64,000 nt of DNA, from positions 62,001 through 126,000 of the forward strand of contig NZ_JAGDYM010000003.1 of NCBI RefSeq assembly GCF_017565745.1, in the 5' to 3' direction. The position numbers and the translations under genes are program-made. The notes below the pieces were generated by a model that made no database searches, had not been told where the DNA came from, and saw only the letters and a program-made list of their open reading frames with translations. Origin of the DNA: Leucobacter weissii (GTDB lineage Bacteria; Actinomycetota; Actinomycetes; Actinomycetales; Microbacteriaceae). Positions 1-7,849 of this stretch are shown here, piece by piece; positions within the stretch are counted from its first letter, which is position 1, and each line of letters begins with the position of its first letter.

Positions 1-844
1 GACCGCCCGGCTGGCCGAGCTCGGCATCGGCCCCGATCTCGGCGCCGGCTCGCGCGTCGAGACCGTCGGCAACGGGATCGACGTCGCGGCGTTCGCGGCG
101 GGGCTGCGCGGTTCTGAGGAGCCGGGCGGCCCCGAGAGTCCGCGCGGCGCCGAGGATCCTGGCCGAGCCGCGGAGCCGGGTCGAGCGGAGGAGCCGGGTC
201 GAGCGGAGGAGCCGGGTCGAGCGGAGGAGCCGGGCCGCGCCGTGGATCCGTCGCCGGCGCGGTCCTCGGCGGCGCAGCCGCCGACCTTCGTCTACGCGGG
301 AACCGCGAGCGAGTGGCACGGCGCCGAGGTGTTCGTCAGGGCGATGCCGGAGGTGCTGCGGGCCGAACCGGCAGCGCGGTTGCGCTTCATCGGAGGGGGG
401 TCCGAGCGCGGGGCGCTCGAGTCCCTGGCGGTCGAGCTCGACGTCGGCCGAGCGGTCTCGTTCGAGCCGGTGCTGCCGCCCGATCGGATCGCGCCGGTGC
501 TCCGCGCGGCGTCGGCGGCGGTGGCGAGCGTCCGCCCCGGCACGGGCTACGACTTCGCCTTCCCCACCAAGCTCTACAGTGCCGCCGCCTGCGGCGCGCC
601 GCTCATCTACGCGGGTCCGGGCCCGGCGGTGGCGTTCATGGCGGAGGAGGTCGACGGGCGCCCCGTCGGCGTCGCCTGCCCCCTCGACCCCGTCGCCGTC
701 GCCCGGGCCATGATCGAGGCGGCCGAGGATCCGGCGTCGCCTGCGCGCCGCGCCCGCGTCGCGGAGTGGGCGGGCGAGCGGGTCGGTCTCGACCGCGTGG
801 CGGCGCGCATCCGGGCGATCCTCGAGGCGCTCGTCCCGCGCTGA
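1..844 (+). CDS. Glycosyltransferase, GT4-type, C-terminal part (5' end outside window)
   Basis: The reading frame is open from the first base to a TGA at 842-844, so the N-terminal acceptor domain lies upstream of the window. The visible part begins just before a GNGID motif, the usual hinge of GT-B glycosyltransferases of the group 1 (GT4) type. A donor-binding Rossmann domain follows (FVYAGTASEWHG, RLRFIGGGSER, then a KLYSAAACGAPLIYAG segment where the family contacts the nucleotide-sugar). Between the two halves is an unusual linker of about 45 residues made of EPGRAE repeats, encoded by 18-bp tandem repeats. The convergent neighbour and the next + strand GT are similar enzymes, so it probably adds a sugar during surface-glycan assembly in the cytoplasm. 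Donor and acceptor cannot be told. Confidence 0.8.
   Translation, partial: TARLAELGIGPDLGAGSRVETVGNGIDVAAFAAGLRGSEEPGGPESPRGAEDPGRAAEPGRAEEPGRAEEPGRAEEPGRAVDPSPARSSAAQPPTFVYAGTASEWHGAEVFVRAMPEVLRAEPAARLRFIGGGSERGALESLAVELDVGRAVSFEPVLPPDRIAPVLRAASAAVASVRPGTGYDFAFPTKLYSAAACGAPLIYAGPGPAVAFMAEEVDGRPVGVACPLDPVAVARAMIEAAEDPASPARRARVAEWAGERVGLDRVAARIRAILEALVPR
173..226 (+). repeat. 18-bp in-frame tandem repeat in glycosyltransferase linker
   Basis: Three identical 18-bp units (gagccgggtcgagcggag) are followed by a diverging fourth. Each encodes EPGRAE. Exact copies suggest recent slippage expansion of the interdomain linker. Confidence 0.85.
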
Positions 845-846
845 CG

Positions 847-1095
847 CTCCCGCTTTCGGCCCCGCTCTCCTGTTTCCGCTTTCGGCCCTCGTTCTCCTGT
901 TTCCGCTTTCGGCCCTCGTTCTCCTGTTTCCGCTTTCGGCCCTCGTTCTCCCGTTTCCGTTTTCGGTCCTCGTTCTCCTAATTTCCGTTCTCGGTTCTCG
1001 TTCTCCTAATTTCCGCTTTTCGGCCCTCGCTCTCCCGTTCCGGCTTTCGGTCCTCGTTCTCCTGTTCCCGTCCTCGTGCTCCCGTCTCTATTTCC
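847..1095 (+). repeat. Intergenic tandem array of ~27-bp pyrimidine-rich units
   Basis: About eight to nine head-to-tail units lie between two convergent glycosyltransferase genes. Units at 867-893, 894-920 and 921-947 are identical (ctcctgtttccgctttcgg, then ccctcgtt). Flanking units carry substitutions and 1-2 nt indels. The units touch with no unique spacers, so this is a minisatellite rather than a CRISPR array. I see no gene in 845-1276. The 3' end of the array runs into the hairpin at 1136-1184, and after that the + strand becomes very G-rich up to 1270. Confidence 0.85.
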
Positions 1096-1135
1096 CGCTC
1101 GCCTGGTGCCCCGCCCCTGCGATCTCGCCTGCGAG

Positions 1136-1184
1136 TGGACCCGAAGTGCCCTTTCAGGTAGCAGCAAAGGGCACTTCGGGTCCA
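1136..1184. repeat. 49-bp dispersed hairpin element, copy 1
   Basis: Perfect 19-bp arms (TGGACCCGAAGTGCCCTTT and its complement) enclose an 11-nt loop at 1155-1165. The same architecture recurs at 9671-9719 and 62655-62703. Here it sits between convergent genes, where it could terminate transcription from both sides, but there is no run of T after the stem. Confidence 0.9.
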
Positions 1185-1276
1185 ATGCCGGGGCTTAACC
1201 CCGAGGATGGGGAGGCGCGGGCGCGGGCGCGCGCGGGCGGGCGGGCGGACGCGCGGGCGAGGGGAAGCGCGCCGGA

Positions 1277-2491
1277 TCAGCCGCGGGCGGCGATCCGCTC
1301 CACGAGCTCGCTCCACACCCGCGCCTGCACCTCGCCCGAGAGTTCGCGGGCGTGCTCGTGGGCGGCGCGCTTCCAGGCGTCGACCCGCTCGGGGGTGAGC
1401 TCGTCGAGCACGCGCGCGAGCGCCTCCGCCGTGAAGTCGTCGGCCGTCTCGCCGAAGCCGTAGCGCTCGATGAAGCGGGCCATCTCGGGCGAGGGGCCGA
1501 TGATCACGCCGAGCCGGGCCTGCACGAAGTCGAAGAACTTGTTGGGCAGGCACCATTCGAGGTTGAACGTGGTCGGGGCGATCAGGCTCAGTCCGACGTC
1601 GTAGCGGTGCAGGGTCCGCACGAGTTCCGCGTAGGGCACCGGATCGCGGAAGACGATCCGCGGGTCGCCCCCGGCGCGGGCCTTCAGCTCGTCCAGGTAG
1701 GCGCGGTTGTTCTGCATCAGGTACAGGTCCAGGGTCACCTCGGAGCGGGTGGCCAGCACCGCGTCGATCATCACCTCGAGCTTGCGCGCCGGCGCCGGCA
1801 GGCCGCTGTGCACCAGCTTGATCGGCGACGCGGTCGGAACGGGCGCGAGCTCGTGCCACGGCGTCGCGTTGATCGCGAGTTCGCCACGGAAGCCGTAGAC
1901 GCGCTCGTACTCGTCGAGGATCCCCTGGCCCACGCTCGTGACCCCGGCGACGCCCCGGCCGTCGGCTCCGCCGCCCCGGCCACCGGCGCCGCCCCGGCCG
2001 ACCGTCCCGCCGCCGGCCACCTCGGTGCGCAGGATCCAGTCGAAGAACGGCGCGATCAGCAGGCGCCAGAGCCACCGGTTCTCGCCCTGCCTCGGGGCGT
2101 ACTCGTGCAGGTCGGCGATCACGCCGAGCCGCGACCGCAGCCGGTTCGCGATCGGCACGCCCAGCAGATCGTTCGAGACGATCAGGTCCCACTCGCCGTC
2201 GCGCAGCTTCTCGAGCGCCTCGCCCACCAGGGGGTGCGCGTTCAGCGTGCCGCGGTGCCGCCGGAACAGCTGCCGCAGCGCGTTCTTGATCCGCCAGACC
2301 CTCCCCCCCTGCAGCTCGGCGAGCGTGCGGAACTCGACGTGGGGCAGATCCGGGAACGGCGACGGGCCGATCCCCGCGGTGGTGACGCTGTGGTGCCGGC
2401 GCAGCTCCTGCACCTGCTTGATGCCTCGGGGCTCGGTCATGAACGGCGTGACGGCGAGCACGAGGATGTCGAGGCGGGGCTGGTCGGTCAT
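1277..2491 (-). CDS. Glycosyltransferase, GT-B fold (GT4-like), paralogue of the 4495-5760 gene
   Basis: 404 residues, starting at ATG (MTDQPRLDILVLAV). The C-terminal donor-domain signature LPNKFFDFVQARLGVIIGPS is almost the same as in the + strand enzyme at 4495-5760 (LPNKFFDYVQARLGLAIGPS), and the DLHEYAPRQ segment matches its DLHEWAPEE. The two are therefore paralogues flanking an ABC exporter. An odd glycine-rich insertion (roughly residues 155-182, EVAGGGTVGRGGAGGRGG...) interrupts the position where the paralogue runs straight into VTTVSEGI. It lies downstream of and co-directional with the ABC exporter gene (131-bp gap), so probably one transcript. Likely a cytoplasmic sugar transferase for surface-glycan assembly; substrate unknown. 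Confidence 0.8.
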   Translation of the reverse strand: MTDQPRLDILVLAVTPFMTEPRGIKQVQELRRHHSVTTAGIGPSPFPDLPHVEFRTLAELQGGRVWRIKNALRQLFRRHRGTLNAHPLVGEALEKLRDGEWDLIVSNDLLGVPIANRLRSRLGVIADLHEYAPRQGENRWLWRLLIAPFFDWILRTEVAGGGTVGRGGAGGRGGGADGRGVAGVTSVGQGILDEYERVYGFRGELAINATPWHELAPVPTASPIKLVHSGLPAPARKLEVMIDAVLATRSEVTLDLYLMQNNRAYLDELKARAGGDPRIVFRDPVPYAELVRTLHRYDVGLSLIAPTTFNLEWCLPNKFFDFVQARLGVIIGPSPEMARFIERYGFGETADDFTAEALARVLDELTPERVDAWKRAAHEHARELSGEVQARVWSELVERIAARG

Positions 2492-2505
2492 CGGGTCCGT
2501 TCGGG

Positions 2506-2547
2506 TCGGGGCAGGGAGTTCGGGGCAGGGAGTTCGGGGCGGGGGAT
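2506..2547. repeat. 14-bp G-rich tandem repeat between exporter and glycosyltransferase genes
   Basis: Two exact copies of TCGGGGCAGGGAGT and a diverged third lie in the gap between two minus-strand genes. The + strand (template for these genes) carries repeated runs of three to five G, so it could form a G-quadruplex; on the mRNA the stretch is C-rich. Confidence 0.6.
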
Positions 2548-2622
2548 CGGAGAAGGAAGCGGGGCGGGGGCGGTGTTGGCGGGCGGGAGCAGGATCGGGA
2601 TGGGGCGATCGCGGGCGCGGCG

Positions 2623-4404
2623 TCAGTCGAGGAGTCCGGAGAGCCGGGCCTGGCGCCGGAACCCCTCGACCTCTCGCACGAGTTCGTCGAACGCGCCGTG
2701 GGCGGCGAGACGGCCGTGCTCCAGGTAGAAGAGCCGGTCGGCCTGCCGCACCGTCGACAGCCGATGGGCGACGAGGATCACGGTCGTCGATCCGCGGAGC
2801 GCGGCGACCGCGTCGGAGATGGTGGCCTCGGTCTCGGCGTCCAGGGCGCTCGTCGCCTCGTCCATGATCAGCACGCGCGGCTCGCCGTAGAGCGCCCGGG
2901 CGATGCCGAGCCGCTGCCGCTGCCCGCCGGAGAGCGACAGTCCGCGTTCGCCGACCGCGCCGTCGATGCCGCCCGGGCGCCGCTCGACGAGGGGCAGCAG
3001 CTGCGCCCGTTCGAGCGCGGAGCGCACGCGGTCCGGGTCGATGTCGTCGCCCCAGGTGAGTGCCACGTTCTGCGCGACCGTGCCGTCGAAGATGGAGACC
3101 TCCTGCGGCACGTAGCCGACGCGGGACCCCCAGGCGCGGCCGAGTTCGGGGATGGGGATCCCGTCCACCGAGATCCCGCCGGAGGAGGGCGAGAGCAGTC
3201 CGAGGAGCAGGTCGATCATCGTGCTCTTGCCCGAGCCCGACTCGCCCACGAACGCCACCGTCTGGCCGAAGGGGATCGTGAACGACACCTCCGTCAGCGC
3301 GTCGACGGCGGAGCCCGCGTAGCGGAAGCTCAGGTCCTGCACCTCGATGGCCCGCGGATCGGCCGGGAAGTCGGCGTTCCGCTCGGGCGCCGCCCGCCTG
3401 GCGGCGTGCTCGCTGCCGTCGATCTCGTCGGCGACGCGCCGGGCGTGCGCCGAGGTCGCGTTCATCTGCGACATGATCGTCTGGAAGCGGATCACTGACG
3501 GCGCCATGCGGAACCCGGCGAGGGCGAACAGCGCCACGGCGGTGAGCGCGGACGCGGCGCCCCCCAGCAGGAACGACGTCCCGCCGATCAGCAGGAAGCC
3601 GCCGACGATGCCCGCGTCGAGCACGAAGCGCGGCACCTGGCCGAGGAACTGCACGTTGGCGCGGGCGCGGGTCGTGGTGCGGCGGTTCGCCGAGAGCACG
3701 GCGGCCACCTCGCCGAACTTGCCGCGGAGCGCGATCTCCTTCAGCGCTCCCACCATCTCGGTGATGAGCCGCGAGTTCTTGAGCGCGTAGCTGAGCGTGA
3801 TCTTGCCGGCGGCGCGGGCGTGCCGTGCGATCCACAGGTAGAGCACGAGGCCGATGAGGCCGAGGTAGACCAGGGTGATGACCGCGACGAGCGGCTGCGC
3901 GATGGCGAGCACCGCGATGACGGCCACGAGGCTCGCGGCCTCGCCCAGCAGCGTCGCGCCCGGCAGCAGGAAGTTGCTGATCGTGATCGCCACACTGTTG
4001 TCGACGAGCCGCACGAGGTCGGCGGAGTTCTTGCCCAGCCGCTCCTCCCACGGGGCACGGAGGTAGCCGGCGAAGAGCCGGTCGCCGAGCTCCAGCTCGT
4101 AGCGCGCGAAGCCGCGGGTCGCCCAGCGGAGCAGCACGACCGAGACGATCGCCTTCGACATCATGAGCAGGCAGATCACGGCGATCGCCCACACCACGCC
4201 GGCGGTGTCGAGATCGCCGACGAGCGGCAGCGAGACGGCGGCGCCCTGGCTCAGCGGCGCGATGATGAGGGCGAGCAGGCCGAGGGCCGCGGCGTCGAAG
4301 ACCGCGAGCACGGCGAGCGCGGCCGAGTAGAAGCCCAGGAACCGCCGGGCGTCGGCGGGCAGGATGCCGAGCACTCTGCGGTAGAGGCGGAACACGTCCC
4401 TCAC
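2623..4404 (-). CDS. ABC exporter with fused membrane and ATPase domains (PglK/MsbA-like glycan flippase candidate)
   Basis: 593 residues. The GTG start at 4404 is chosen because a strong GGAGGAG ribosome site ends 4 nt upstream. Residues 1-300 form a six-helix exporter domain. The C-terminal ATPase has Walker A GESGSGKST, Q-loop YVPQE, signature LSGGQRQRLGIARAL, Walker B VLIMDEATSALD and H-loop VAHRLST, so it should be an active homodimeric half-transporter. The FAGYLRAPWEERLGKNSADLVRLVDN region resembles oligosaccharide-lipid flippases of the PglK type, and glycosyltransferase genes lie on both sides, which favours flipping a lipid-linked glycan. A general lipid or drug exporter is the alternative. 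Transcribed divergently from the + strand glycosyltransferase at 4495. Confidence 0.82.
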   Translation of the reverse strand: MRDVFRLYRRVLGILPADARRFLGFYSAALAVLAVFDAAALGLLALIIAPLSQGAAVSLPLVGDLDTAGVVWAIAVICLLMMSKAIVSVVLLRWATRGFARYELELGDRLFAGYLRAPWEERLGKNSADLVRLVDNSVAITISNFLLPGATLLGEAASLVAVIAVLAIAQPLVAVITLVYLGLIGLVLYLWIARHARAAGKITLSYALKNSRLITEMVGALKEIALRGKFGEVAAVLSANRRTTTRARANVQFLGQVPRFVLDAGIVGGFLLIGGTSFLLGGAASALTAVALFALAGFRMAPSVIRFQTIMSQMNATSAHARRVADEIDGSEHAARRAAPERNADFPADPRAIEVQDLSFRYAGSAVDALTEVSFTIPFGQTVAFVGESGSGKSTMIDLLLGLLSPSSGGISVDGIPIPELGRAWGSRVGYVPQEVSIFDGTVAQNVALTWGDDIDPDRVRSALERAQLLPLVERRPGGIDGAVGERGLSLSGGQRQRLGIARALYGEPRVLIMDEATSALDAETEATISDAVAALRGSTTVILVAHRLSTVRQADRLFYLEHGRLAAHGAFDELVREVEGFRRQARLSGLLD

Positions 4405-4440
4405 AGCGCTCCTCCGCAGGTTTGTTCGTGGCGGGTATCG

Positions 4441-4478
4441 TTTGTGTCTGACGCAACATACTAATGCGCTCCGAGACG
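4441..4478. promoter_or_regulatory. Possible overlapping divergent promoters
   Basis: The 90-bp gap between the divergent ABC exporter and glycosyltransferase starts contains the only AT-rich stretch nearby. It carries TAGTAT on the minus strand, overlapping CATACT/TACTAA on the + strand. No good -35 is visible for either direction. Confidence 0.3.
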
Positions 4479-4494
4479 AGGAGGATGAAAGGAC

Positions 4495-5760
4495 GTGGTG
4501 GACGCGGTGAAGCCCCGGATCCTCTGCATCTCGCTGACGCCCCTCCGCCGGGACGCGCGGGTGCTGCGGCAGATCGCGCTGCTGGCCTCGCTCGGCGAGG
4601 TCACGACGATCGGTTTCGGGGAGACCCCGGAGGGGGCCGCGCACCACCTCCGGGTGCCGGACGGGCTGGCCACGCTGCCGCAGACCCCGGCGGGCGTCGC
4701 GCGTCTCGCCCTGCGCGCGCACCGCTCCGCCGAGTGCTCCTCGCCCGCGGCGAGGTGGGTGCTGCGGCAGCGGGTGCCGCGCGACGGGCTCCGGGCCGAG
4801 GGGCTCGAGGCGGACGGGCGCGGGGCCGGCGCCCGCCCGGACGGCGAACCGTGGGTTGGCGAGCACTGGGATCTGGTGGTGGCCAACGACGCCCGGGTGC
4901 TGGATCTCGCGTTCCGGCTCGCCGGCGATGCGCCGGTGTGGGCGGATCTGCACGAGTGGGCGCCGGAGGAGCGCACCCACATCCGGTCGTGGCGCCTGCT
5001 CGTCGCGCCCTTCATGGTGCACCTGTGCGCCCGCTACCTGCCGCGCGCGCCGCTCGTCACGACGGTCTCCGAGGGCATCGTCGAGCTGTACCGGGAGCGC
5101 TTCGGCGTCGACGCCCGGCTGATGACCAACGCCGGCCCGTTCCGCGGGATCGCCGTAGGTCCGGCGCCGGGGAACGGCGGCCCGGCCCCTCGGGTCGAGG
5201 ATTCACCGGTCCGCTGCGTGCACAGCGGTGCGGCGATCCACGGCCGCGGCCTCGAGCGGATGATCGCGGCGTTCCTGCGCCTGCCCGAGCGCTTCACGCT
5301 CGATCTGTTCCTCGTGCCCGGCGGTGACGGCGGCGCGCACCTGCGCGAGCTGCGGAGCCTCGCGGCGGGATCGCCGCGCATCGCGTTCCGGGATCCGGTC
5401 GCCCCGGCGGAGCTGCCCGACGCGCTCGCCGCCTACGATCTCGGCGTGTTCTGGATCCCGCCCACGCACACGAACGCGCGGCTCACCCTGCCGAACAAGT
5501 TCTTCGACTACGTGCAGGCGCGGCTCGGGCTGGCGATCGGGCCGAGCGAGGAGATGGTGCGGGTGCTGGAGCGCTACGGGCTCGGCGTGGTCAGCGACTC
5601 CTTCGAGGTCGAGGATCTGGTGGCCTCGCTGCGCGACGTGACCGCGGCGCAGCTCGACGGGTGGAAGCGCGCGGCGGATCGCGCCGCCGAGCCGCTCGGC
5701 TTCGAGGCGCAGGCCGCGCCCATCCGGGCGGCGCTCGGCCAGCTGCTGCGCCCCGCCTGA
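4495..5760 (+). CDS. Glycosyltransferase, GT-B fold (GT4-like)
   Basis: 421 residues from a GTG at 4495 (a second in-frame GTG follows at 4498), with GAAAGGA just upstream as ribosome site. It shares with the minus-strand paralogue at 1277-2491 the N-terminal ILCISLTPLRRDARVLRQ strand-loop, an acidic DLHEWAPEE motif, an SG segment opening the second Rossmann domain (VHSGAAIHGRGLERMIAAF) and the donor-site block LPNKFFDYVQARLGLAIGPSEEM. A short low-complexity stretch (EADGRGAGARPDGEP) lies near residue 105. Likely cytoplasmic transfer of a sugar from a nucleotide donor during surface-glycan assembly. The C-terminal motif suggests the paralogues use related donors, but the sugar cannot be named. 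Confidence 0.82.
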   Translation: MVDAVKPRILCISLTPLRRDARVLRQIALLASLGEVTTIGFGETPEGAAHHLRVPDGLATLPQTPAGVARLALRAHRSAECSSPAARWVLRQRVPRDGLRAEGLEADGRGAGARPDGEPWVGEHWDLVVANDARVLDLAFRLAGDAPVWADLHEWAPEERTHIRSWRLLVAPFMVHLCARYLPRAPLVTTVSEGIVELYRERFGVDARLMTNAGPFRGIAVGPAPGNGGPAPRVEDSPVRCVHSGAAIHGRGLERMIAAFLRLPERFTLDLFLVPGGDGGAHLRELRSLAAGSPRIAFRDPVAPAELPDALAAYDLGVFWIPPTHTNARLTLPNKFFDYVQARLGLAIGPSEEMVRVLERYGLGVVSDSFEVEDLVASLRDVTAAQLDGWKRAADRAAEPLGFEAQAAPIRAALGQLLRPA

Positions 5761-5812
5761 ACGGCGCAAGCTCCGTGCCCCGGGGCAGGATCGCAGCGAG
5801 AGCGCGGGGGCG

Positions 5813-5818
5813 TAGACT
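5813..5818 (+). promoter_or_regulatory. -10 box (TAGACT) of leaderless start at 5825
   Basis: TAGACT followed by a 6-nt spacer and the GTG start; no ribosome site is present. This is the spacing expected when transcription begins at the start codon. Confidence 0.7.
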
Positions 5819-5824
5819 CGTCGC

Positions 5825-7114
5825 GTGAGAATCGCAGTCGTCGCCACCGGCAAGATCGGGCTCCCGCTCGCCGTCCAGTACGCCTCGATGGGCCACGAGG
5901 TCGTCGGGGTCGATGTGAACGAGGCGCTGGTCGCCGCCATCAACCGCGGCGAGGAGCCGTTCCCGGGCGAGGCGCAGCTCGCGGAGAAGCTGGCCGAGCT
6001 GGTGCCGAGCGGTGCGCTGCGGGCCACCACCGACTACGCCGACGCGATCCCGGGCGCCGACGCCGTGGTCCTGGTGGTGCCGCTGCTCGTGGACGAGGAG
6101 ACGTGGCAGCCCGACTTCGGGTGGATGGACGCCGCGACGCGCTCGCTCGCCGAGCACCTGACGCCGGGCACCCTCGTCTCCTACGAGACCACGCTGCCCG
6201 TCGGCACCACGCGCGGGCGGTGGAAGCCGCTGATCGAGGAGGTCTCGGGCCTCGTGGAGGGCGACGACTTCCACCTCGTGTTCTCGCCGGAGCGCGTGCT
6301 CACGGGCCGGGTGTTCGCCGATCTGAGGAAGTACCCGAAACTCGTCGGCGGGCTGAACGAGGCCGGGACGACGCGGGCGATCGAGTTCTACGAGGCCGTG
6401 CTGAGCTTCGACGACCGCGACGACCTGCCGCGGCCGAACGGGGTCTGGGACATGGGTACCGCCGAGGCCGCCGAGATGGCGAAGCTCGCGGAGACCACCT
6501 ACCGCGATGTGAACATCGGCCTCGCCAACCAGTTCGCGCGCTACGCCGACACCGCCGGAATCGACGTGTACCGGGTGATCGAGGCGTGCAACTCGCAGCC
6601 GTTCAGCCACATCCACCGGCCGGGGATCGCGGTGGGCGGGCACTGCATCCCGGTCTACCCCAGGCTCTACCTCTCGACCGACCCCGACGCCGACATCGTG
6701 CGGACCGCGCGCAACGTCAATGCTTCGATGCCGGCCTACGTGGTGGATCGCGTCGAGCAGACGATCGGGGATCTCGCGGGGCTGCGGGTCGTCGTGCTCG
6801 GCGCGGCGTATCGCGGCGGCGTCAAGGAGACCGCGGTCTCGGGCGTGTTTCCCACCGTGGAGGAGCTGACGCGGCGGGGTGCGACGGTGACGGTGCACGA
6901 TCCGCTGTTCGGCGATGACGAACTGGCGGGGCACGGCTTCGCGGCGCATCGGATCGGCGACCCGGTCGACATCGCGATCCTGCAGGCCGATCACGCCGGG
7001 TACCGCGAACTCGGGCCGGCCGACTTCCCCGGCATCCGGCTCTTCGCGGACGGCCGCAACTTCACCGATCCGGCCGCCTGGCGCGGGGTGCCCCGCATCG
7101 TCATCGGCGCCTGA
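5825..7114 (+). CDS. UDP-N-acetylhexosamine 6-dehydrogenase, WecC/VipA-like
   Basis: 429 residues, starting with the NAD-binding strand-loop MRIAVVATGKIGLPLA (GxGxxG in altered form: ATGKIG). Family blocks are present in order: YETTLPVGTT, FSPERVLTG, the helix EMAKLAETTYRDVNIGLANQ, and the active-site cysteine in GIAVGGHCIPVYP. These define the two-step NAD-dependent oxidation of a UDP-hexosamine to its uronic acid. The FSPERVLTGRVFADL form is closer to ManNAc/GlcNAc dehydrogenases than to UDP-glucose dehydrogenase. It would supply an aminouronic acid for the polymer. It is one of three dehydrogenases within 12 kb and the most divergent of them. Confidence 0.85.
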   Translation: MRIAVVATGKIGLPLAVQYASMGHEVVGVDVNEALVAAINRGEEPFPGEAQLAEKLAELVPSGALRATTDYADAIPGADAVVLVVPLLVDEETWQPDFGWMDAATRSLAEHLTPGTLVSYETTLPVGTTRGRWKPLIEEVSGLVEGDDFHLVFSPERVLTGRVFADLRKYPKLVGGLNEAGTTRAIEFYEAVLSFDDRDDLPRPNGVWDMGTAEAAEMAKLAETTYRDVNIGLANQFARYADTAGIDVYRVIEACNSQPFSHIHRPGIAVGGHCIPVYPRLYLSTDPDADIVRTARNVNASMPAYVVDRVEQTIGDLAGLRVVVLGAAYRGGVKETAVSGVFPTVEELTRRGATVTVHDPLFGDDELAGHGFAAHRIGDPVDIAILQADHAGYRELGPADFPGIRLFADGRNFTDPAAWRGVPRIVIGA

Positions 7115-7177
7115 CGCCCCGGCGGACCGTGTCCGCCGGTTCTCGAGGGCGCGGCGTGCCCGACCCGCAGCGGCCGA

Positions 7178-7576
7178 CTACCGCGCGGGCGTCACGATGA
7201 GGCGCTTCTCCGTGCCGCGCTCCACGATGTTCAGCCGCTCGTCGATTCGAGCGACCGTCAGCTTGAGGCCCTCCAAGTTCTTGCGCAGCTCGTCGACGTC
7301 AGCGCGGAGCCTGTCGACGTCGGCGCGGAGCCTGTCGACTTCGGCGCGGAGCCTGGTGACTTCGGCGCGGAGACTGTCGACTTCGGCGCGGAGACTGTCG
7401 ACTTCGGCGCGGAGACTGGCGACTTCGGTGCGGAGGCTACCGACATCGGCCTCGATCTTGTCGAACCGGGCGTTGAACTCGGCGCGCAGGCTGTTGTGGG
7501 ACGACCGCGTGAAGCCCCAGATGGCGAGAATGGTCACCACCACGCCCAGCACCGTCACCCAGCTCTCCACGCTCAT
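7178..7576 (-). CDS. Small membrane-anchored coiled-coil protein with heptad repeats
   Basis: 132 residues. One N-terminal transmembrane segment (residues 6-21, WVTVLGVVVTILAIWGF) is followed by about 100 residues of heptad coiled coil in which the unit SLRAEVD/RLRADVD repeats seven times, then a short basic tail (RGTEKRLIVTPAR). The repeats are encoded by near-identical 21-bp DNA units. No enzymatic motif. It is similar in plan to the protein at 60308-60850, although that one is built mostly of 11-residue repeats. Function unknown. It lies convergent to the dehydrogenase gene, and its upstream gap (7577-7849) holds nothing else recognisable except the promoter of the next gene. Confidence 0.7.
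   Translation of the reverse strand: MSVESWVTVLGVVVTILAIWGFTRSSHNSLRAEFNARFDKIEADVGSLRTEVASLRAEVDSLRAEVDSLRAEVTRLRAEVDRLRADVDRLRADVDELRKNLEGLKLTVARIDERLNIVERGTEKRLIVTPAR
7302..7448 (-). repeat. 21-bp tandem repeat encoding the coiled coil
   Basis: Seven contiguous 21-bp units read on the + strand as gcgcggagcctgtcgacttc plus g. Units 7365-7385 and 7386-7406 are identical; the others differ by 1-5 bases. Each encodes one heptad. Confidence 0.85.
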
Positions 7577-7837
7577 GCCTCGATTCTTTCAGGAAGTCCG
7601 TCCGATTGCGAGCAACGCTACCGCCGCTGGAGCGCGCGAGCACACGGTTCCGCGGGATCTGTGGATAGCTTGCGCGGAACCCTCTATCGTGCCGTCCGGT
7701 GAGGGGCGACCGCTCCTCGGCGGGAGGGGCGTCGCTTCGCGACGGGAGCGGCGGCGCATCGCCGCGAGGACATCAGGGCGTCGGCGCGGCTCCGCCCCGC
7801 GCCGCAGCCGCGCCGGGGACTCCCACCGGCGTTCGGA

Positions 7838-7843
7838 TAAGAT
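7838..7843 (+). promoter_or_regulatory. -10 box (TAAGAT) of leaderless start at 7850
   Basis: TAAGAT, 6-nt spacer, GTG start; no ribosome site. Confidence 0.7.
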
Positions 7844-7849
7844 GTCCGG

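Noticed and set aside
847-1095. CRISPR array
   Set aside because: The units are contiguous with no unique spacers, differ by indels, and no cas genes are present.
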